Origin: an uncultured Bacteroidales bacterium
GTDB taxonomy: Bacteria; Bacteroidota; Bacteroidia; Bacteroidales; Bacteroidaceae
DNA length: 64,000 nt
Direction of reading: 5' to 3'
Assembly: GCA_902788315.1 (NCBI GenBank)
Contig: CADAJS010000001.1
Coordinates: forward strand, 1-64,000
In this document: positions 42,402 to 51,520 of the stretch, piece by piece
How positions within the stretch are numbered: position 1 is the first letter of the stretch
Layout: the number at the start of each line of letters is the position of its first letter
Program-made: the position numbers and the translations under genes
The notes under the pieces: generated by a model
What the model saw: only the letters and a program-made list of their open reading frames with translations
Databases searched by the model: none
Told to the model about the DNA's origin: nothing

Positions 42402-44753
42402 TTATTCAGCACTCAACGAATAGGGCAACTCGCGCTGGGCAGTGCGGCGCACGGGCTTGGCCGTCATCTCAAACTCGAGCACGCCGCCCTCGGTCAGCTC
42501 GCGGTGAGTGATGTAACGGCGTGTGAGTGTCTGTCCGTTCAGCCGCACGTTCTTCACATACCGCTTCGCGTCGCTCACGCCGTCGGCCTTGATTTCCATC
42601 ACACGTCCCGAGGCAAAGCGTATCTTGCAGTAGGGAACATAGGGGACGCCCAGCACGTACTGGTCTGTGCCGGGGCACACGGGGTAGAAGCCCATGGCGG
42701 TGAAGATGTACCAGGCAGACATCTGGCCGCAGTCGTCATTGCCATGCAAGCCGTCCATATCGTTCACATACATGCGGTTCATCACCTCGCGCAGCCAGAA
42801 CTGCGACTTCCAGGGCTGGGAGGTCCAGGCATAGAGGTAGGGCACATGGTGGCTGGGTTCGTTGCCGTGCACGTATCCGCCCATGAGGCACTCCTCCTCG
42901 ATGTCCTCGTTGTCCTCATAGTATTTCTTGTCGAGGGGTTCGGCAAAGAGATTGTCAAGCCGTTCGATGAAGCGCTTCTCACCACCGAAACACTCGATCA
43001 TGCCTAGCACGTCGTGGGGCACATGGAATGAGTAGTTGGCCGAGTTGCCTTCGATGAATCCCTCTCCATAGGTCTGCAAGGGCGAGAAGTCTTTCTTCCA
43101 CGTGCCGTCCTTGTAGCGGGGGCATGCCAGAGAGAAATCGGGGTTGAAGACATTGCGGTAGTTCATGGCACGCTGCCGGAATGTCCGGGCCATCTCGTCG
43201 TTGCCTGCCTGGAGGGCTGCATGATAGATGGTCCAGTCATCGTAGGCATATTCGAGCGTGTTGCTGGCACTGGTCCCGCAGCGATCGTACGGCACATAGC
43301 CGTACTGCATATAGTCCTTCATCCCCTCGATCCACGGCGAGGTAGCCGTGGCCTGCATGGCTTCGAGTACATCGGCGGTGGGTTTGAGACCTGCCTTCAC
43401 GGCCGCATCGGCCAGCACCGAGACGGCATGGTAGCCACTCATGCACCAGCCCTCATTGGCCATCAGATACCAGATGGGAAGCAGGTGCAGCGCACTCTGC
43501 TGCTGAATGCGCAGCATGCTGCGAGCCATGTCGGCCCCCTGGCGGGGCTTCAGCAGGTTGAGCAACGGATGCTCGGCACGGTAAGTGTCCCACAACGAAA
43601 AGACGGTGTAGTTGACGTCTCCCTCGCCACACTGATGGATCTCCATGTCGTTGCCGCGATAGCGACCATCGACATCCATATAGACCGACGGGTTGATCAT
43701 CGTATGATAGAGCGAGGTATAGAAGAGTGACTTCTGGTCTTCCGAGCCCTCGATGTCGATGATGTCCAGCTCCTCGGCCCATTGCTTGGCCGTCTGCTGA
43801 CGCAGCTGGTCGAAGGTACGTCCGTCTGTTTCCTCCTTCAGATTGGCCAGGGCACCCTCCATGCTCACTGCCGAGAGAGCCACGCGAATCTGAAGCATCT
43901 TCTCCTCCAGTCCACGGAAACGGAAATAGGCCGATATTTCGCGTCCGGCCATATCGGGGAAGTTGTGGTGGACATCATTCTTGCGCCAAAAGCCGTTGTA
44001 GCGCATCTTCTGCTGGTCCTGATAGCCATAATCGGCAATGGGATGAGACAGGGAAATGGCAAAGTAGGTATAATTCTGGCGTGCCCAGCCGTTGGTGATA
44101 CGATAGCCGGTGAGCAACGTGGGGCTGACGACACGCAGGTAGGTCCAGAGCGTCTTGCCTTCATAATTGTAAATGCCGTGACCCAGATCGAGAATAAACT
44201 GCCCCTCGTCCGTGGGAAAGGTGTACTGATGAATGCCCACACGCTGCGTGGCCGTCAGCTGGGCCCGAATGCCATAGTCGGCAAGCACCACCTCATAATA
44301 TCCAGGCGAACAATGCTCGGTCTCATGGCTGTAGCGGGAACGATAGCCTCCCTCCGGTGCATCGGCCATGCCGGGATTCGTCTGAATACGTCCCGTCGTG
44401 GGCATAATGAGGATATCACCCAGGTCGGAATGCCCCGTACCACTCAGATGTGTGTGGCTGAATCCCACAATGGTGGGATCATGATACTGGTAGCCGGCAC
44501 AATAGGCATAGACATCGGGCTGATAACGACCCTCGACGTTGTGAGGTATCGTGTCGGTGTCGGGGCTTAGTTGCACGATGCCGAAAGGCGCACAGGCACC
44601 GGGGAAGGTGTGCCCCATACCATTGGTGCCAATAATCGGATTGACATAATCAAGTTTGCTGCGCTCGGCACACACAACAGACGAGGCCGACAGCAGGAGC
44701 AGCCCCGCAAAGGCGGCGCGCAGGGCATAGGTGGATGGCTGATGATGAGACAT
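42402..44753 (-). CDS. GH92 family exo-alpha-mannosidase
   Basis: 783 residues. Signal peptide (LRAAFAGLLLLSASSVVCA), then the N-terminal beta domain YVNPIIGTNGMGHTFPGACAPFGIVQLSPDT and the (alpha/alpha)6 domain with SLWDTYRAEHPLL, LPIWYLMANE, GFIEGNSANYSF and HGNDDCGQMSAWYIFTAMGFYPVCPG, the GH92 hallmark holding the Ca2+ ligands and general acid/base residues. These Ca2+-dependent inverting enzymes trim alpha-1,2/1,3-mannose from N-glycans or fungal mannan. ATG 44753 is used; the frame extends 40 codons upstream across a hairpin. No -7 box is visible between that hairpin and the start. Confidence 0.95.
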   Translation of the reverse strand: MSHHQPSTYALRAAFAGLLLLSASSVVCAERSKLDYVNPIIGTNGMGHTFPGACAPFGIVQLSPDTDTIPHNVEGRYQPDVYAYCAGYQYHDPTIVGFSHTHLSGTGHSDLGDILIMPTTGRIQTNPGMADAPEGGYRSRYSHETEHCSPGYYEVVLADYGIRAQLTATQRVGIHQYTFPTDEGQFILDLGHGIYNYEGKTLWTYLRVVSPTLLTGYRITNGWARQNYTYFAISLSHPIADYGYQDQQKMRYNGFWRKNDVHHNFPDMAGREISAYFRFRGLEEKMLQIRVALSAVSMEGALANLKEETDGRTFDQLRQQTAKQWAEELDIIDIEGSEDQKSLFYTSLYHTMINPSVYMDVDGRYRGNDMEIHQCGEGDVNYTVFSLWDTYRAEHPLLNLLKPRQGADMARSMLRIQQQSALHLLPIWYLMANEGWCMSGYHAVSVLADAAVKAGLKPTADVLEAMQATATSPWIEGMKDYMQYGYVPYDRCGTSASNTLEYAYDDWTIYHAALQAGNDEMARTFRQRAMNYRNVFNPDFSLACPRYKDGTWKKDFSPLQTYGEGFIEGNSANYSFHVPHDVLGMIECFGGEKRFIERLDNLFAEPLDKKYYEDNEDIEEECLMGGYVHGNEPSHHVPYLYAWTSQPWKSQFWLREVMNRMYVNDMDGLHGNDDCGQMSAWYIFTAMGFYPVCPGTDQYVLGVPYVPYCKIRFASGRVMEIKADGVSDAKRYVKNVRLNGQTLTRRYITHRELTEGGVLEFEMTAKPVRRTAQRELPYSLSAE

Positions 44754-44782
44754 AGATGAAAGGAGCTTTGAAAACAAGAAAA

Positions 44783-44818
44783 GCCGGATGCCAGAGCCAT
44801 TGCTCCAGCCTATCCGGC
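44783..44818 (-). terminator. terminator between the HU gene and GH92
   Basis: Outer stem GCCGGAT/ATCCGGC and inner stem GAGC-CATT-GCTC. On the minus strand it is followed by TTTTCTTGTTTTC. It ends the HU transcript about 30 bp before the GH92 start. Confidence 0.6.
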
Positions 44819-44887
44819 CATTTAAATCTTTGAATGGAAAGTAATTCGAATCAATAAAGTGTCTCGAAGACACCTCGTCAGAGAGAA

Positions 44888-45172
44888 TTACTTCTTCTGG
44901 GCAGCGACTGCCTCCATGAATTCCTTACAAGGCTTGAAGTAAGGAATGTCATGAGCCTCGATGATCATCGTGGTGTTCTTCGAGATGTTGCGGGCCGTCT
45001 TCTGAGCACGATGCTTCAGCGTCCAAGTGCCCCAACCACGCAGGTACACGTTCTCTTTCTGCACCAACGAATCCATGATGGTGTCAATGGTTCCTTCCAA
45101 TGCTGCCAGAACTGTAGGCTGGTCAATGCCGGTCTTTTTTGCGACTGTGCGCACTAATTCAATTTTTGTCAT
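44888..45172 (-). CDS. HU/IHF-family DNA-binding protein
   Basis: 94 residues. MTKIELVRTVAKKTGIDQPTVLAALEGTIDTIMDSL is the HU helical dimerisation part; YLRGWGTWTLKHRAQKTARNISKNTTMIIEAHDIPYFKPC is the beta-arm region, with Trp replacing the usual Phe of GFGTF. Third HU-type domain in this window and the one closest to IHF-like proteins of Bacteroidota. Monocistronic: its own -7 box and a downstream terminator. Confidence 0.94.
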   Translation of the reverse strand: MTKIELVRTVAKKTGIDQPTVLAALEGTIDTIMDSLVQKENVYLRGWGTWTLKHRAQKTARNISKNTTMIIEAHDIPYFKPCKEFMEAVAAQKK

Positions 45173-45220
45173 GTCTTATATCTTTGTTAGTAAAGTGAAA
45201 TGCTTTTCTGAAAAGCGATG

Positions 45221-45252
45221 CAAAGATACACAAACTTTTGAACATCGCACAA
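45221..45252 (-). promoter_or_regulatory. promoter of the HU gene
   Basis: Minus-strand TATCTTTG (45221-45228) with TTG at 45250-45252. Confidence 0.6.
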
Positions 45253-45457
45253 GTTTTCTGCCACGAATTTTCAGAAAAGATGCTTTTTCTGTGCCAAAAG
45301 CACCGAATAATAGGGTCGCGAAGTGCATAAAATCGCAAAAAGAGCCATAAGCCATATATATATTAAGGTAGGGAGACAAAATATTTCGCAAGACGAAAGG
45401 GGTGCCAGAACGTCATCCGCTGCCCGGCCGGCACCGATATAACGATGGAAGAAAAAG

Positions 45458-45500
45458 CGGATGCGGCAGGCGAAACATAAGTTTCTTCCTGCCGCATCCG
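45458..45500 (-). terminator. terminator after tRNA-Gly
   Basis: A 13-bp stem (CGGATGCGGCAGG with its complement) plus an inner GAAAC/GTTTC stem. On the minus strand it is followed by CTTTTTC. It lies 6 bp beyond the tRNA 3' end. Confidence 0.85.
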
Positions 45501-45505
45501 ATCTG

Positions 45506-45578
45506 AGCGATAGACGGGACTCGAACCCGCGACCCTCGGCTTGGGAAGCCAATGCTCTACCAACTGAGCCACTATCGC
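45506..45578 (-). tRNA. tRNA-Gly (anticodon CCC)
   Basis: A full cloverleaf can be folded: acceptor GCGATAG/CTATCGC, D stem GCTC/GAGC, anticodon stem TTGGC/GCCGA with loop TTCCCAA (anticodon CCC), T stem GCGGG/CCCGT with loop TTCGAGT. 72 bases plus discriminator U; CCA is not encoded. It reads GGG codons. Confidence 0.96.
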
Positions 45579-45593
45579 ATTGCATTTGTGATG

Positions 45594-45625
45594 CAAAAGT
45601 ACGACCTTTCCGCGACATCTCCAAA
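45594..45625 (-). promoter_or_regulatory. promoter of tRNA-Gly
   Basis: Minus-strand TACTTTTG (45594-45601) and TTTG (45622-45625) with exactly 20 bp between. The tRNA 5' end follows 15 bp after the -7 box. Confidence 0.75.
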
Positions 45626-45686
45626 AATCGAGGCAAATTTTACTTTCTTTAACTCTATTTTTGTTGCAAGTAACAGGAAAAGGGTA

Positions 45687-45694
45687 TATCTTTG
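45687..45694 (+). promoter_or_regulatory. -7 box TATCTTTG for rubrerythrin
   Basis: TAnnTTTG with TTG at 45664-45666, 20 bp upstream. The leader to the ATG at 45777 is about 75 bases. Confidence 0.65.
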
Positions 45695-45776
45695 CTCCGC
45701 AAACGGAACTCAGATAATCATATTATATGAGGAAACCGGAAATAGCAACAGTATTAACCACAAAAAGACGTTGAAG

Positions 45777-46328
45777 ATGAAAAAGAAGTTTATTTGTACC
45801 GTGTGTGGCTACATCTATGAGGGCGAAGAGGCTCCCGCCAAGTGCCCGCAGTGTGGCGTTCCCGCCAGCAAGTTCAAGGTGGTAGAGGAAGATGCTCCCC
45901 AGGTGTATGTGACGGAGCATGTAGTGGGCGTGGCCAAGGGCTGCCCCGAGGAAATCATGATGGGTCTCAAGTCGAATTTCGACGGTGAGTGCTGCGAGGT
46001 GGGTATGTACCTGGCCATGGCTCGCCAAGCCGACCGCGAAGGCTACCCCGAAATTGCCGAAGCATTCAAGCGCTACGCATTCGAGGAGGCAGACCATGCC
46101 AGCCGTTTTGCCGAACTGATTGGCGATTTGGTTTGGGACACCAAGACGAATCTGGAGAAGCGTGCAAGTGCAGAGTGCGGAGCATGCGAGGGCAAGATGA
46201 AGATTGCCAAGGCTGCCAAAGAGGCAGGGCTCGATGCCATCCACGACACTGTACATGAGATGGCCAAGGACGAAGCTCGCCACGGACGCGGCTTCGAGGG
46301 ATTGCTGAAGCGCTACTTCGGCAAGTAA
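45777..46328 (+). CDS. rbr: reverse rubrerythrin (peroxide-reducing diiron protein)
   Basis: 183 residues. The rubredoxin domain comes first (Cys7, Cys10, Cys23, Cys26), followed by the four-helix diiron domain with E-x2-H pairs in [10 protein letters not shown] and [10 protein letters not shown]. This domain order is the 'reverse' form found in anaerobes. It reduces H2O2 using electrons delivered through rubredoxin. An extra Cys pair ([10 protein letters not shown]) lies between the helices. The ATG at 45777 is the first near the motif; the frame runs upstream over the promoter. A strong hairpin follows. Confidence 0.93.
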   Translation: MKKKFICTVCGYIYEGEEAPAKCPQCGVPASKFKVVEEDAPQVYVTEHVVGVAKGCPEEIMMGLKSNFDGECCEVGMYLAMARQADREGYPEIAEAFKRYAFEEADHASRFAELIGDLVWDTKTNLEKRASAECGACEGKMKIAKAAKEAGLDAIHDTVHEMAKDEARHGRGFEGLLKRYFGK

Positions 46329-46355
46329 GGCATCTACATTCCCCGAACAGGAAGA

Positions 46356-46406
46356 AACGAGAAATGACGTGTCAGGCACATGGTGGTCGACACGTCATTT
46401 CTCGTT
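46356..46406. terminator. bidirectional terminator between rubrerythrin and the Crp-like gene
   Basis: An 18-bp perfect stem (46356-46373 with 46389-46406), 15-base loop, in a convergent gap. The plus side is followed by ATCACTTTCCC and the minus side by TCTTCC, so T tracts are weak but the stem is very strong. Confidence 0.7.
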
Positions 46407-46417
46407 ATCACTTTCCC

Positions 46418-47077
46418 CTACTCTCCCTTTAGCGGATTACGTGCGACATGCATCCACCACGGGTCTGGATTCTCCGGCACGGCAGGACGCGACGGAGTGG
46501 CATGCGAGGCGTTGCGCACACGGCTCAGGGTCTCGGGCATCATCTGCAGAAAGCTGGCTATGTGGACAAGCGGAGCACGAAGTATAATCTCGGGTTTCTC
46601 ACGAAGAAGACGTTCGTAACGCTCCGTGGCGTTCTCGAAGCGCTGGCTGTCGGCATGCTCCTGACTGCTGATGGCCACATGTTCCAGAATTTTCCGGTAG
46701 AGCATGGCTATCTCCAAGTTGCGTTGCATGAGCAAATGGAGGTCGTCATAGGGGATGGCATACAGTTCCGCCGGCTCAAGCGCCTCGACGATAAGCCGAC
46801 TGGGTTCCTGCTTAAGGAAACTCTCGATACAGAAGACGATACGACCCTCGAAGGAAAAGTGTTCTGTGACGTCCTTCTTGTTTTTGTAATAGTACTGGCG
46901 CACCATGCCGCGATCTACATAATAGAGCGCGCGGCAGACAGCGCCTTCGCGGAGGATGGTATCTCCTTTCTGGAATTTCATGGGGCGCAGAATGGTGCTG
47001 AGCGCCTCACATCCCTCGGGTGAAAGCGGGCAGTAAAGGCGAGCTATCTCCCTTGCTATGTCTCGTCGTCTGTCCAT
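46418..47077 (-). CDS. Crp/Fnr-family transcriptional regulator
   Basis: 219 residues. N-terminal cyclic-nucleotide-binding-like barrel (MKFQKGDTILREGAVCRALYYVDRGMVRQYYYKNKKDVTEHF) and a C-terminal winged helix with HIASFLQMMPETLSRVRN as recognition region. No Cys cluster of the FNR type and no clear cAMP-binding Arg/Ser pair, so the signal is unknown. ATG 47077 is used; the longer frame begins with TTG. It lies 51 bp after lepA in the same direction, so read-through is likely. Confidence 0.88.
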   Translation of the reverse strand: MDRRRDIAREIARLYCPLSPEGCEALSTILRPMKFQKGDTILREGAVCRALYYVDRGMVRQYYYKNKKDVTEHFSFEGRIVFCIESFLKQEPSRLIVEALEPAELYAIPYDDLHLLMQRNLEIAMLYRKILEHVAISSQEHADSQRFENATERYERLLREKPEIILRAPLVHIASFLQMMPETLSRVRNASHATPSRPAVPENPDPWWMHVARNPLKGE

Positions 47078-47128
47078 AATGTTCAAGGTCTATATATCGT
47101 TTATTCCAAGTGAGTGCTGCATGTTCCG

Positions 47129-48910
47129 TCAATCCAGTTTCAATACGGCGAGGAATGCCTTCTGCGGCACCTGAACGTTGCCTATCTGTTTCATCCTCTT
47201 CTTGCCTCGCTTCTGCTTCTCGAGCAGTTTGCGTTTACGGGTAATATCGCCACCATAGCACTTGGCCAAGACATCTTTTCTCACCTGCTTCACTGTCTCC
47301 CGCGCAATGATTTTTGCCCCGATAGCCGCTTGAATGGCGATGTCGAACTGCTGTCGTGGAAGAAGGTCCTTGAGTTTCTCGCACATGCGACGCCCGAATG
47401 ACTCGGCATTGTCGGCATGTGTCAGAGTGCTCAGCGCATCTACGGGCTCGCCGTTGAGCAGGATGTCCATCTTGACCAGCTTGCTCGGACGGAAGCCGTC
47501 TTGATGATAGTCGAAAGAGGCATATCCCTTGCTGATGCTCTTCAGCTTGTCGTAGAAGTCGATGACGATTTCGCCCAACGGCATGGCATAGTGCAACTCG
47601 ACACGGTTTCCACTGATGAATTCCTGCTTTAGCAGTTCGCCACGCTTGCCCAGGCAAAGCGTCATAATGGGCCCGATATAGTTGGCCGTAGTGATCACTG
47701 TGGCATGGATGTACGGTTCCTCGATGCGCTCGATTAGGGTGGGGTCAGGCATTCCACTGGGATTGTGCACCTCGTGCATCTCGCCATGCTTGTCATAGAC
47801 ACGATAGGAAACGTTGGGCACAGTGGTAATTACGTCCATATTGAACTCGCGGTCAAGACGTTCCTGGATGATTTCCATATGCAACAGACCGAGAAAGCCA
47901 CAGCGGAAGCCAAAACCGAGGGCCACGGAACTCTCGGGCTGGAAGGTGAGACTGGCATCATTTAGCTGCAGTTTCTCAAGGCTGGCACGCAGATTCTCGA
48001 AGTCTTCCGTCTCAATAGGGTACACGCCGGCAAACACCATGGGCTTCACTTCCTCGAAACCAGAGATTGCCGACTCACAGGGACGTGACACATGCGTAAT
48101 GGTGTCGCCCACCTTGACCTCAGTGGCTGTCTTGATACCGGAAACGATATACCCGACGTCGCCACAGCCGAGCTCCTGACGAGGCACCATATCCATCTTC
48201 AGCACGCCGATTTCATCTGCCTTGTATTCCTTACCGGTATTGATAAAATAGACTTGGTCTCCACTGCGTATCGAACCGTTCACAATCTTAAAATAGGCTA
48301 TGATACCGCGGAACGAGTTGAAGACAGAATCAAAGATGAGAGCCTGAAGCGGTGACTGCGGATCGCCCTTGGGAGCAGGAATCCGCTCGACGACAGCCTC
48401 CAGGATCTCAGCCACTCCCTCGCCTGTGCGAGCACTGGCACGAATGATTTCCCCACGCCGGCATCCCAGCAGATCGACGATTTCATCCTCGACCTCCTCA
48501 GGCATTGCATTGGGCATGTCGCACTTGTTCACCACGGGAATGATCTCCAAGTCGTGGTCGATAGCCATATAAAGGTTGCTGATGGTCTGAGCCTGGACTC
48601 CCTGGGTGGCATCCACCACAAGCAATGCACCTTCGCATGCTGCAATGCTGCGGCTCACCTCGTAGCTGAAATCCACGTGACCCGGAGTATCAATCAGGTT
48701 CAGCACATAGCGCTCTCCGGCATGAACATACTCCATCTGTATGGCATGGCTCTTGATGGTTATGCCCCGCTCGCGCTCCAGATCCATGTCGTCCAACATC
48801 TGCCCCTCGGTGACCTGAATGGTGTCAGTCATCTCCAACAGGCGATCGGCCAGCGTACTCTTGCCGTGGTCTATATGGGCGATTATGCAGAAGTTTCGTA
48901 TGTGATTCAT
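47129..48910 (-). CDS. lepA: elongation factor 4 (LepA)
   Basis: 593 residues, usual length. GTPase motifs [34 protein letters not shown] and NKCDMP, then EF-G-like domains and the LepA-specific C-terminus ([26 protein letters not shown]). It acts on stalled ribosomes and in translation quality control. ATG 48910 gives the family N-terminus [16 protein letters not shown]. First gene of lepA-crp-like. Confidence 0.98.
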   Translation of the reverse strand: MNHIRNFCIIAHIDHGKSTLADRLLEMTDTIQVTEGQMLDDMDLERERGITIKSHAIQMEYVHAGERYVLNLIDTPGHVDFSYEVSRSIAACEGALLVVDATQGVQAQTISNLYMAIDHDLEIIPVVNKCDMPNAMPEEVEDEIVDLLGCRRGEIIRASARTGEGVAEILEAVVERIPAPKGDPQSPLQALIFDSVFNSFRGIIAYFKIVNGSIRSGDQVYFINTGKEYKADEIGVLKMDMVPRQELGCGDVGYIVSGIKTATEVKVGDTITHVSRPCESAISGFEEVKPMVFAGVYPIETEDFENLRASLEKLQLNDASLTFQPESSVALGFGFRCGFLGLLHMEIIQERLDREFNMDVITTVPNVSYRVYDKHGEMHEVHNPSGMPDPTLIERIEEPYIHATVITTANYIGPIMTLCLGKRGELLKQEFISGNRVELHYAMPLGEIVIDFYDKLKSISKGYASFDYHQDGFRPSKLVKMDILLNGEPVDALSTLTHADNAESFGRRMCEKLKDLLPRQQFDIAIQAAIGAKIIARETVKQVRKDVLAKCYGGDITRKRKLLEKQKRGKKRMKQIGNVQVPQKAFLAVLKLD

Positions 48911-48946
48911 CGTTGTGAGATGTCTCTTAATAGAATGATTTCCCGA

Positions 48947-48977
48947 CAAAGATACATCTTTTCCTTGTCATTCACAA
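48947..48977 (-). promoter_or_regulatory. promoter of lepA
   Basis: Minus-strand TATCTTTG (48947-48954) with TTG (48975-48977) 20 bp upstream. Confidence 0.7.
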
Positions 48978-49038
48978 GAAAAAGTGAAGGTTTCCGTCGA
49001 AAAATGACAAAAAAGAATTCGTATGCCGTAACAGGTCC

Positions 49039-49587
49039 TCAACCCTCCATACCCAGGAAGGTGTACTCGAAGTTGCGTCCCTTGACACTGGGGAACTGCG
49101 ACCGCGGATCCACGTCGCGCCTTGCACGCAGGTGATCCACGATGCGATTATAACAATCCTGCACGCTCGTGGCCTTCAGACGTGCACGAAACGGAGTGTC
49201 ACAGTACATGAACTTCTGCGTCGTCGGATGGGAAACCACGCGCTTAAATGTCAGACATGCCTCATACCATCCCACACGCAGACGTGTGATATGGTCAATA
49301 CGGTCGCGACGCTCTGCCTGACGCAATTCACGCCCCTCGCGCTTGGCAGCACCCTCATCCTGGAATTCCTTGATAGTCTCAAACGGGGTCTTGATAACAA
49401 TGAAGTAGGATTTTCCCTTCACCTTATAACGTTTGGGATACATAGCAGGATCAGCCAAAAAGCGACGCAGGTCATTGGCCAGCGCATCGTCCACCTTGAT
49501 GTCGGGGATGCTACTCAAAAAATCGCAAGCCTCTTCCACCGACTTCACCAGAATCTCGTTCTGAAAATAACGGATGTATAAATTCAT
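49039..49587 (-). CDS. conserved hypothetical protein
   Basis: 182 residues; I do not recognise a named domain. It starts MNLYIRYFQNEILVKSVEEACDFLSSIPDI, has a basic helical middle (KREGRELRQAERRDRIDHITRLRVGWYEACLTFKRVV) and ends GRNFEYTFLGMEG. The composition is soluble and cytosolic. It has the look of a short Bacteroidales-specific housekeeping protein (inference). ATG 49587 is used because the -7 box lies at 49635-49642; upstream codons overlap it. It stands alone. Confidence 0.75.
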   Translation of the reverse strand: MNLYIRYFQNEILVKSVEEACDFLSSIPDIKVDDALANDLRRFLADPAMYPKRYKVKGKSYFIVIKTPFETIKEFQDEGAAKREGRELRQAERRDRIDHITRLRVGWYEACLTFKRVVSHPTTQKFMYCDTPFRARLKATSVQDCYNRIVDHLRARRDVDPRSQFPSVKGRNFEYTFLGMEG

Positions 49588-49634
49588 AAAAAAAATAAAA
49601 TAGTATAATAGCTCGGGCTTTCCGAAAAACGGCA

Positions 49635-49642
49635 CAAAAGTA
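49635..49642 (-). promoter_or_regulatory. -7 box TACTTTTG for the 182-residue protein
   Basis: TAnnTTTG match 47 bp before the ATG. Confidence 0.5.
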
Positions 49643-49705
49643 CACAATTCTTCCGACATGACGAAATTTCATGGACAGAAAAGCGGATAGATGGTGCGTT
49701 TTGTG

Positions 49706-49713
49706 TAATTTTG
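49706..49713 (+). promoter_or_regulatory. -7 box TAATTTTG for the BASS-like transporter
   Basis: TAnnTTTG match. The first ATG (49723) is only 9 bp beyond, so the message is leaderless or starts at the next ATG (49738). Confidence 0.55.
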
Positions 49714-49722
49714 CACCGCAAA

Positions 49723-50700
49723 ATGGAGAATAGAGGAATGCGATTTATGGGATTCTTGAGAAGCTGGATGCTGCCCGTGAGCATGACGATAGGGGCAGTC
49801 TCCTATCTGACACTCGCACGAATGGACATGCTGGTGCCTTATCGGGATTCGATACTCAAAGGAGTGTCCATAGTGCAGCCTACATTGCTTTTTCTCATGC
49901 TTTTACTCACATTCTGCCGCATTCGTCCCTCCGACCTCCGACTACGACGATGGCATTTCACGATGTTGCTGTTCCAGGGATTTGGCAGTGCAATGATTGC
50001 AGCCATACTCTCTGTCATGCCTCCATCTCCCTGGCACACCATCGGCCAGGGAGCCGTGCTTTGCATCATCTGCCCCACAGCCACCGCTGCCGTAGTGGTC
50101 ACACGCCGTCTGGGCGGAGATATGGCGTCGGTGACCACCTATACAATCCTCATCAATTTTCTTGCCGCACTGCTTCTACCCGCCCTGCTGCCATGGATGC
50201 ACGATGGCGGAGGCAATGGTTTCGTCAGCGACCTTCTACGCATTGCCAGTCACACGTTCCCCATACTCGTCATGCCAATGGTAGTCACGATGCTGCTCCG
50301 ACTCTGGGTGCCACGCCTGGTGGACACGCTTGCCAACCTTCACGACCTGCCTTTCTATCTATGGGCCGTTTCACTGTCACTGGCCATTGCCGTTACCACT
50401 CGAAGCATCGTCCACAGTCATCAAGCCCTCAGTTTCACACTGGGCATCGCACTGGTCTCGATGCTGGCCTGCGCCATACAGTTTGCCCTCGGCCATCGAC
50501 TGGGACAACACGAACAAGATACCATTAGCGCCACGCAAGCATGCGGACAGAAGAACACAGTGTTCATCATCTGGGTGGGCTATACGTTCCTCTCCCCTAT
50601 CACATCACTGGCCGGCGGCTTCTACAGCATCTGGCACAATGTGTACAATTCGTATCAACTTTATCGGCAAGCAAAAGCCACTGCAGGCAATCATAGATAG
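49723..50700 (+). CDS. bile acid:sodium symporter-like (BASS/SBF) membrane protein
   Basis: 325 residues, nine or ten helices. The layout resembles the SBF/BASS superfamily: a crossover segment CPTATAAVVVTRRLGGD in the first half and an ATQACGQKNTVF-type segment late in the second half. Substrate is unknown; family members carry organic anions with Na+. Start is ATG 49723 or 49738 (MRFMGF). It overlaps the 3' end of trmN6 by 10 bp on the opposite strand. Confidence 0.78.
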   Translation: MENRGMRFMGFLRSWMLPVSMTIGAVSYLTLARMDMLVPYRDSILKGVSIVQPTLLFLMLLLTFCRIRPSDLRLRRWHFTMLLFQGFGSAMIAAILSVMPPSPWHTIGQGAVLCIICPTATAAVVVTRRLGGDMASVTTYTILINFLAALLLPALLPWMHDGGGNGFVSDLLRIASHTFPILVMPMVVTMLLRLWVPRLVDTLANLHDLPFYLWAVSLSLAIAVTTRSIVHSHQALSFTLGIALVSMLACAIQFALGHRLGQHEQDTISATQACGQKNTVFIIWVGYTFLSPITSLAGGFYSIWHNVYNSYQLYRQAKATAGNHR

Positions 50701-51416
50701 AAGTCGCGCGTGAGCCTACTGTATGCCTCACTACGGCCTCCATCAGGAGCCTGCAGTACAAGCGTATCGCACGCTACGTCCTCAAAGCATAAGTCATCCG
50801 ACGGAGATGCGGGGAGGCGAAAGGACAAGAGGACGCGCTTGGGCGGTTTGCGCAACACAGTCTGAACATAACAGCGCTGGGACAATCGGAGACCACGGGC
50901 TAAACAAAGAGAGACGAAACTCTCATCGGCACTGGCCGGAAGAATCACAGAAAAGCATCCGCCAGGGGACAACAGCCGCACAACGCTGTCAACCAATTGC
51001 GAGAAAGGGAGCGAATCCGTGTGGCGCGCCCTCATACGGGAAACACACGGCGGCATAGTGGACTCCGTATGAAAGGGAGGATTGCACAGGATATGGTCGA
51101 AAAAGCCGTCGGCATCCATCAGCCGGACGTCCTGCTCGAGAATGGTTATGCGACGGGCAAAAGGACTTTCCGCGACATTCTGCCGCGCCTGGACCACCGA
51201 AGCCTCATCCACGTCAATACCCACAACGGATGTATCCACGGCACGCTGGGCAGCCATGAGAGAAACGAGGCCAGAACCACAGCCAACATCCAACACGCGC
51301 TTAGCCTCCGCAAGCGGAGCCCAAGCGCCAAGCAGGACGCCATCGGTACCCACAGGCATCGAAGAACGGTCGTGACGAACCGTGAAGTGCTGGAAGCGGA
51401 AAAAGGGGGACGACAT
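50691..51416 (-). CDS. trmN6: tRNA1(Val) (adenine37-N6)-methyltransferase
   Basis: 241 residues. Rossmann methyltransferase: VLDVGCGSGLVSLMAAQR (SAM), VGIDVDEASV, and the N-P-P-F catalytic motif in ILCNPPFHTES, as in YfiC/TrmN6. It methylates A37 of tRNA-Val. RsmC/PrmC-type enzymes share the NPP(F/Y) motif, but the N-terminal FQHFTVRHDRSSMPVGTDGVLLGAW segment is TrmN6-like. It has its own -7 box and converges with a 10-bp overlap on the transporter gene. Confidence 0.9.
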   Translation of the reverse strand: MSSPFFRFQHFTVRHDRSSMPVGTDGVLLGAWAPLAEAKRVLDVGCGSGLVSLMAAQRAVDTSVVGIDVDEASVVQARQNVAESPFARRITILEQDVRLMDADGFFDHILCNPPFHTESTMPPCVSRMRARHTDSLPFSQLVDSVVRLLSPGGCFSVILPASADESFVSLCLARGLRLSQRCYVQTVLRKPPKRVLLSFRLPASPSDDLCFEDVACDTLVLQAPDGGRSEAYSRLTRDFYL

Positions 51417-51437
51417 GCCGACAACCTGTTTTTAACG

Positions 51438-51467
51438 CAAAATTACACATTTTAAGATAGACGACAA
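51438..51467 (-). promoter_or_regulatory. promoter of trmN6
   Basis: Minus-strand TAATTTTG (51438-51445) with TTG (51465-51467) 19 bp upstream. It is divergent from the lon promoter. Confidence 0.65.
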
Positions 51468-51489
51468 CACGAAAACGGGATTTTTTTTG

Positions 51490-51497
51490 TACTTTTG
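51490..51497 (+). promoter_or_regulatory. -7 box TACTTTTG for the lon operon
   Basis: TAnnTTTG match 23 bp before the first ATG of lon. I see no heat-shock-type inverted repeat (CIRCE) here. Confidence 0.6.
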
Positions 51498-51520
51498 CAG
51501 CCGTTTCGTAACAAGAAAGT

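Noticed and set aside
45773-45785. Rubrerythrin starting at the upstream open frame (45552)
   Set aside because: That frame overlaps the tRNA and both promoters; the rubredoxin Cys motif begins right after ATG 45777.
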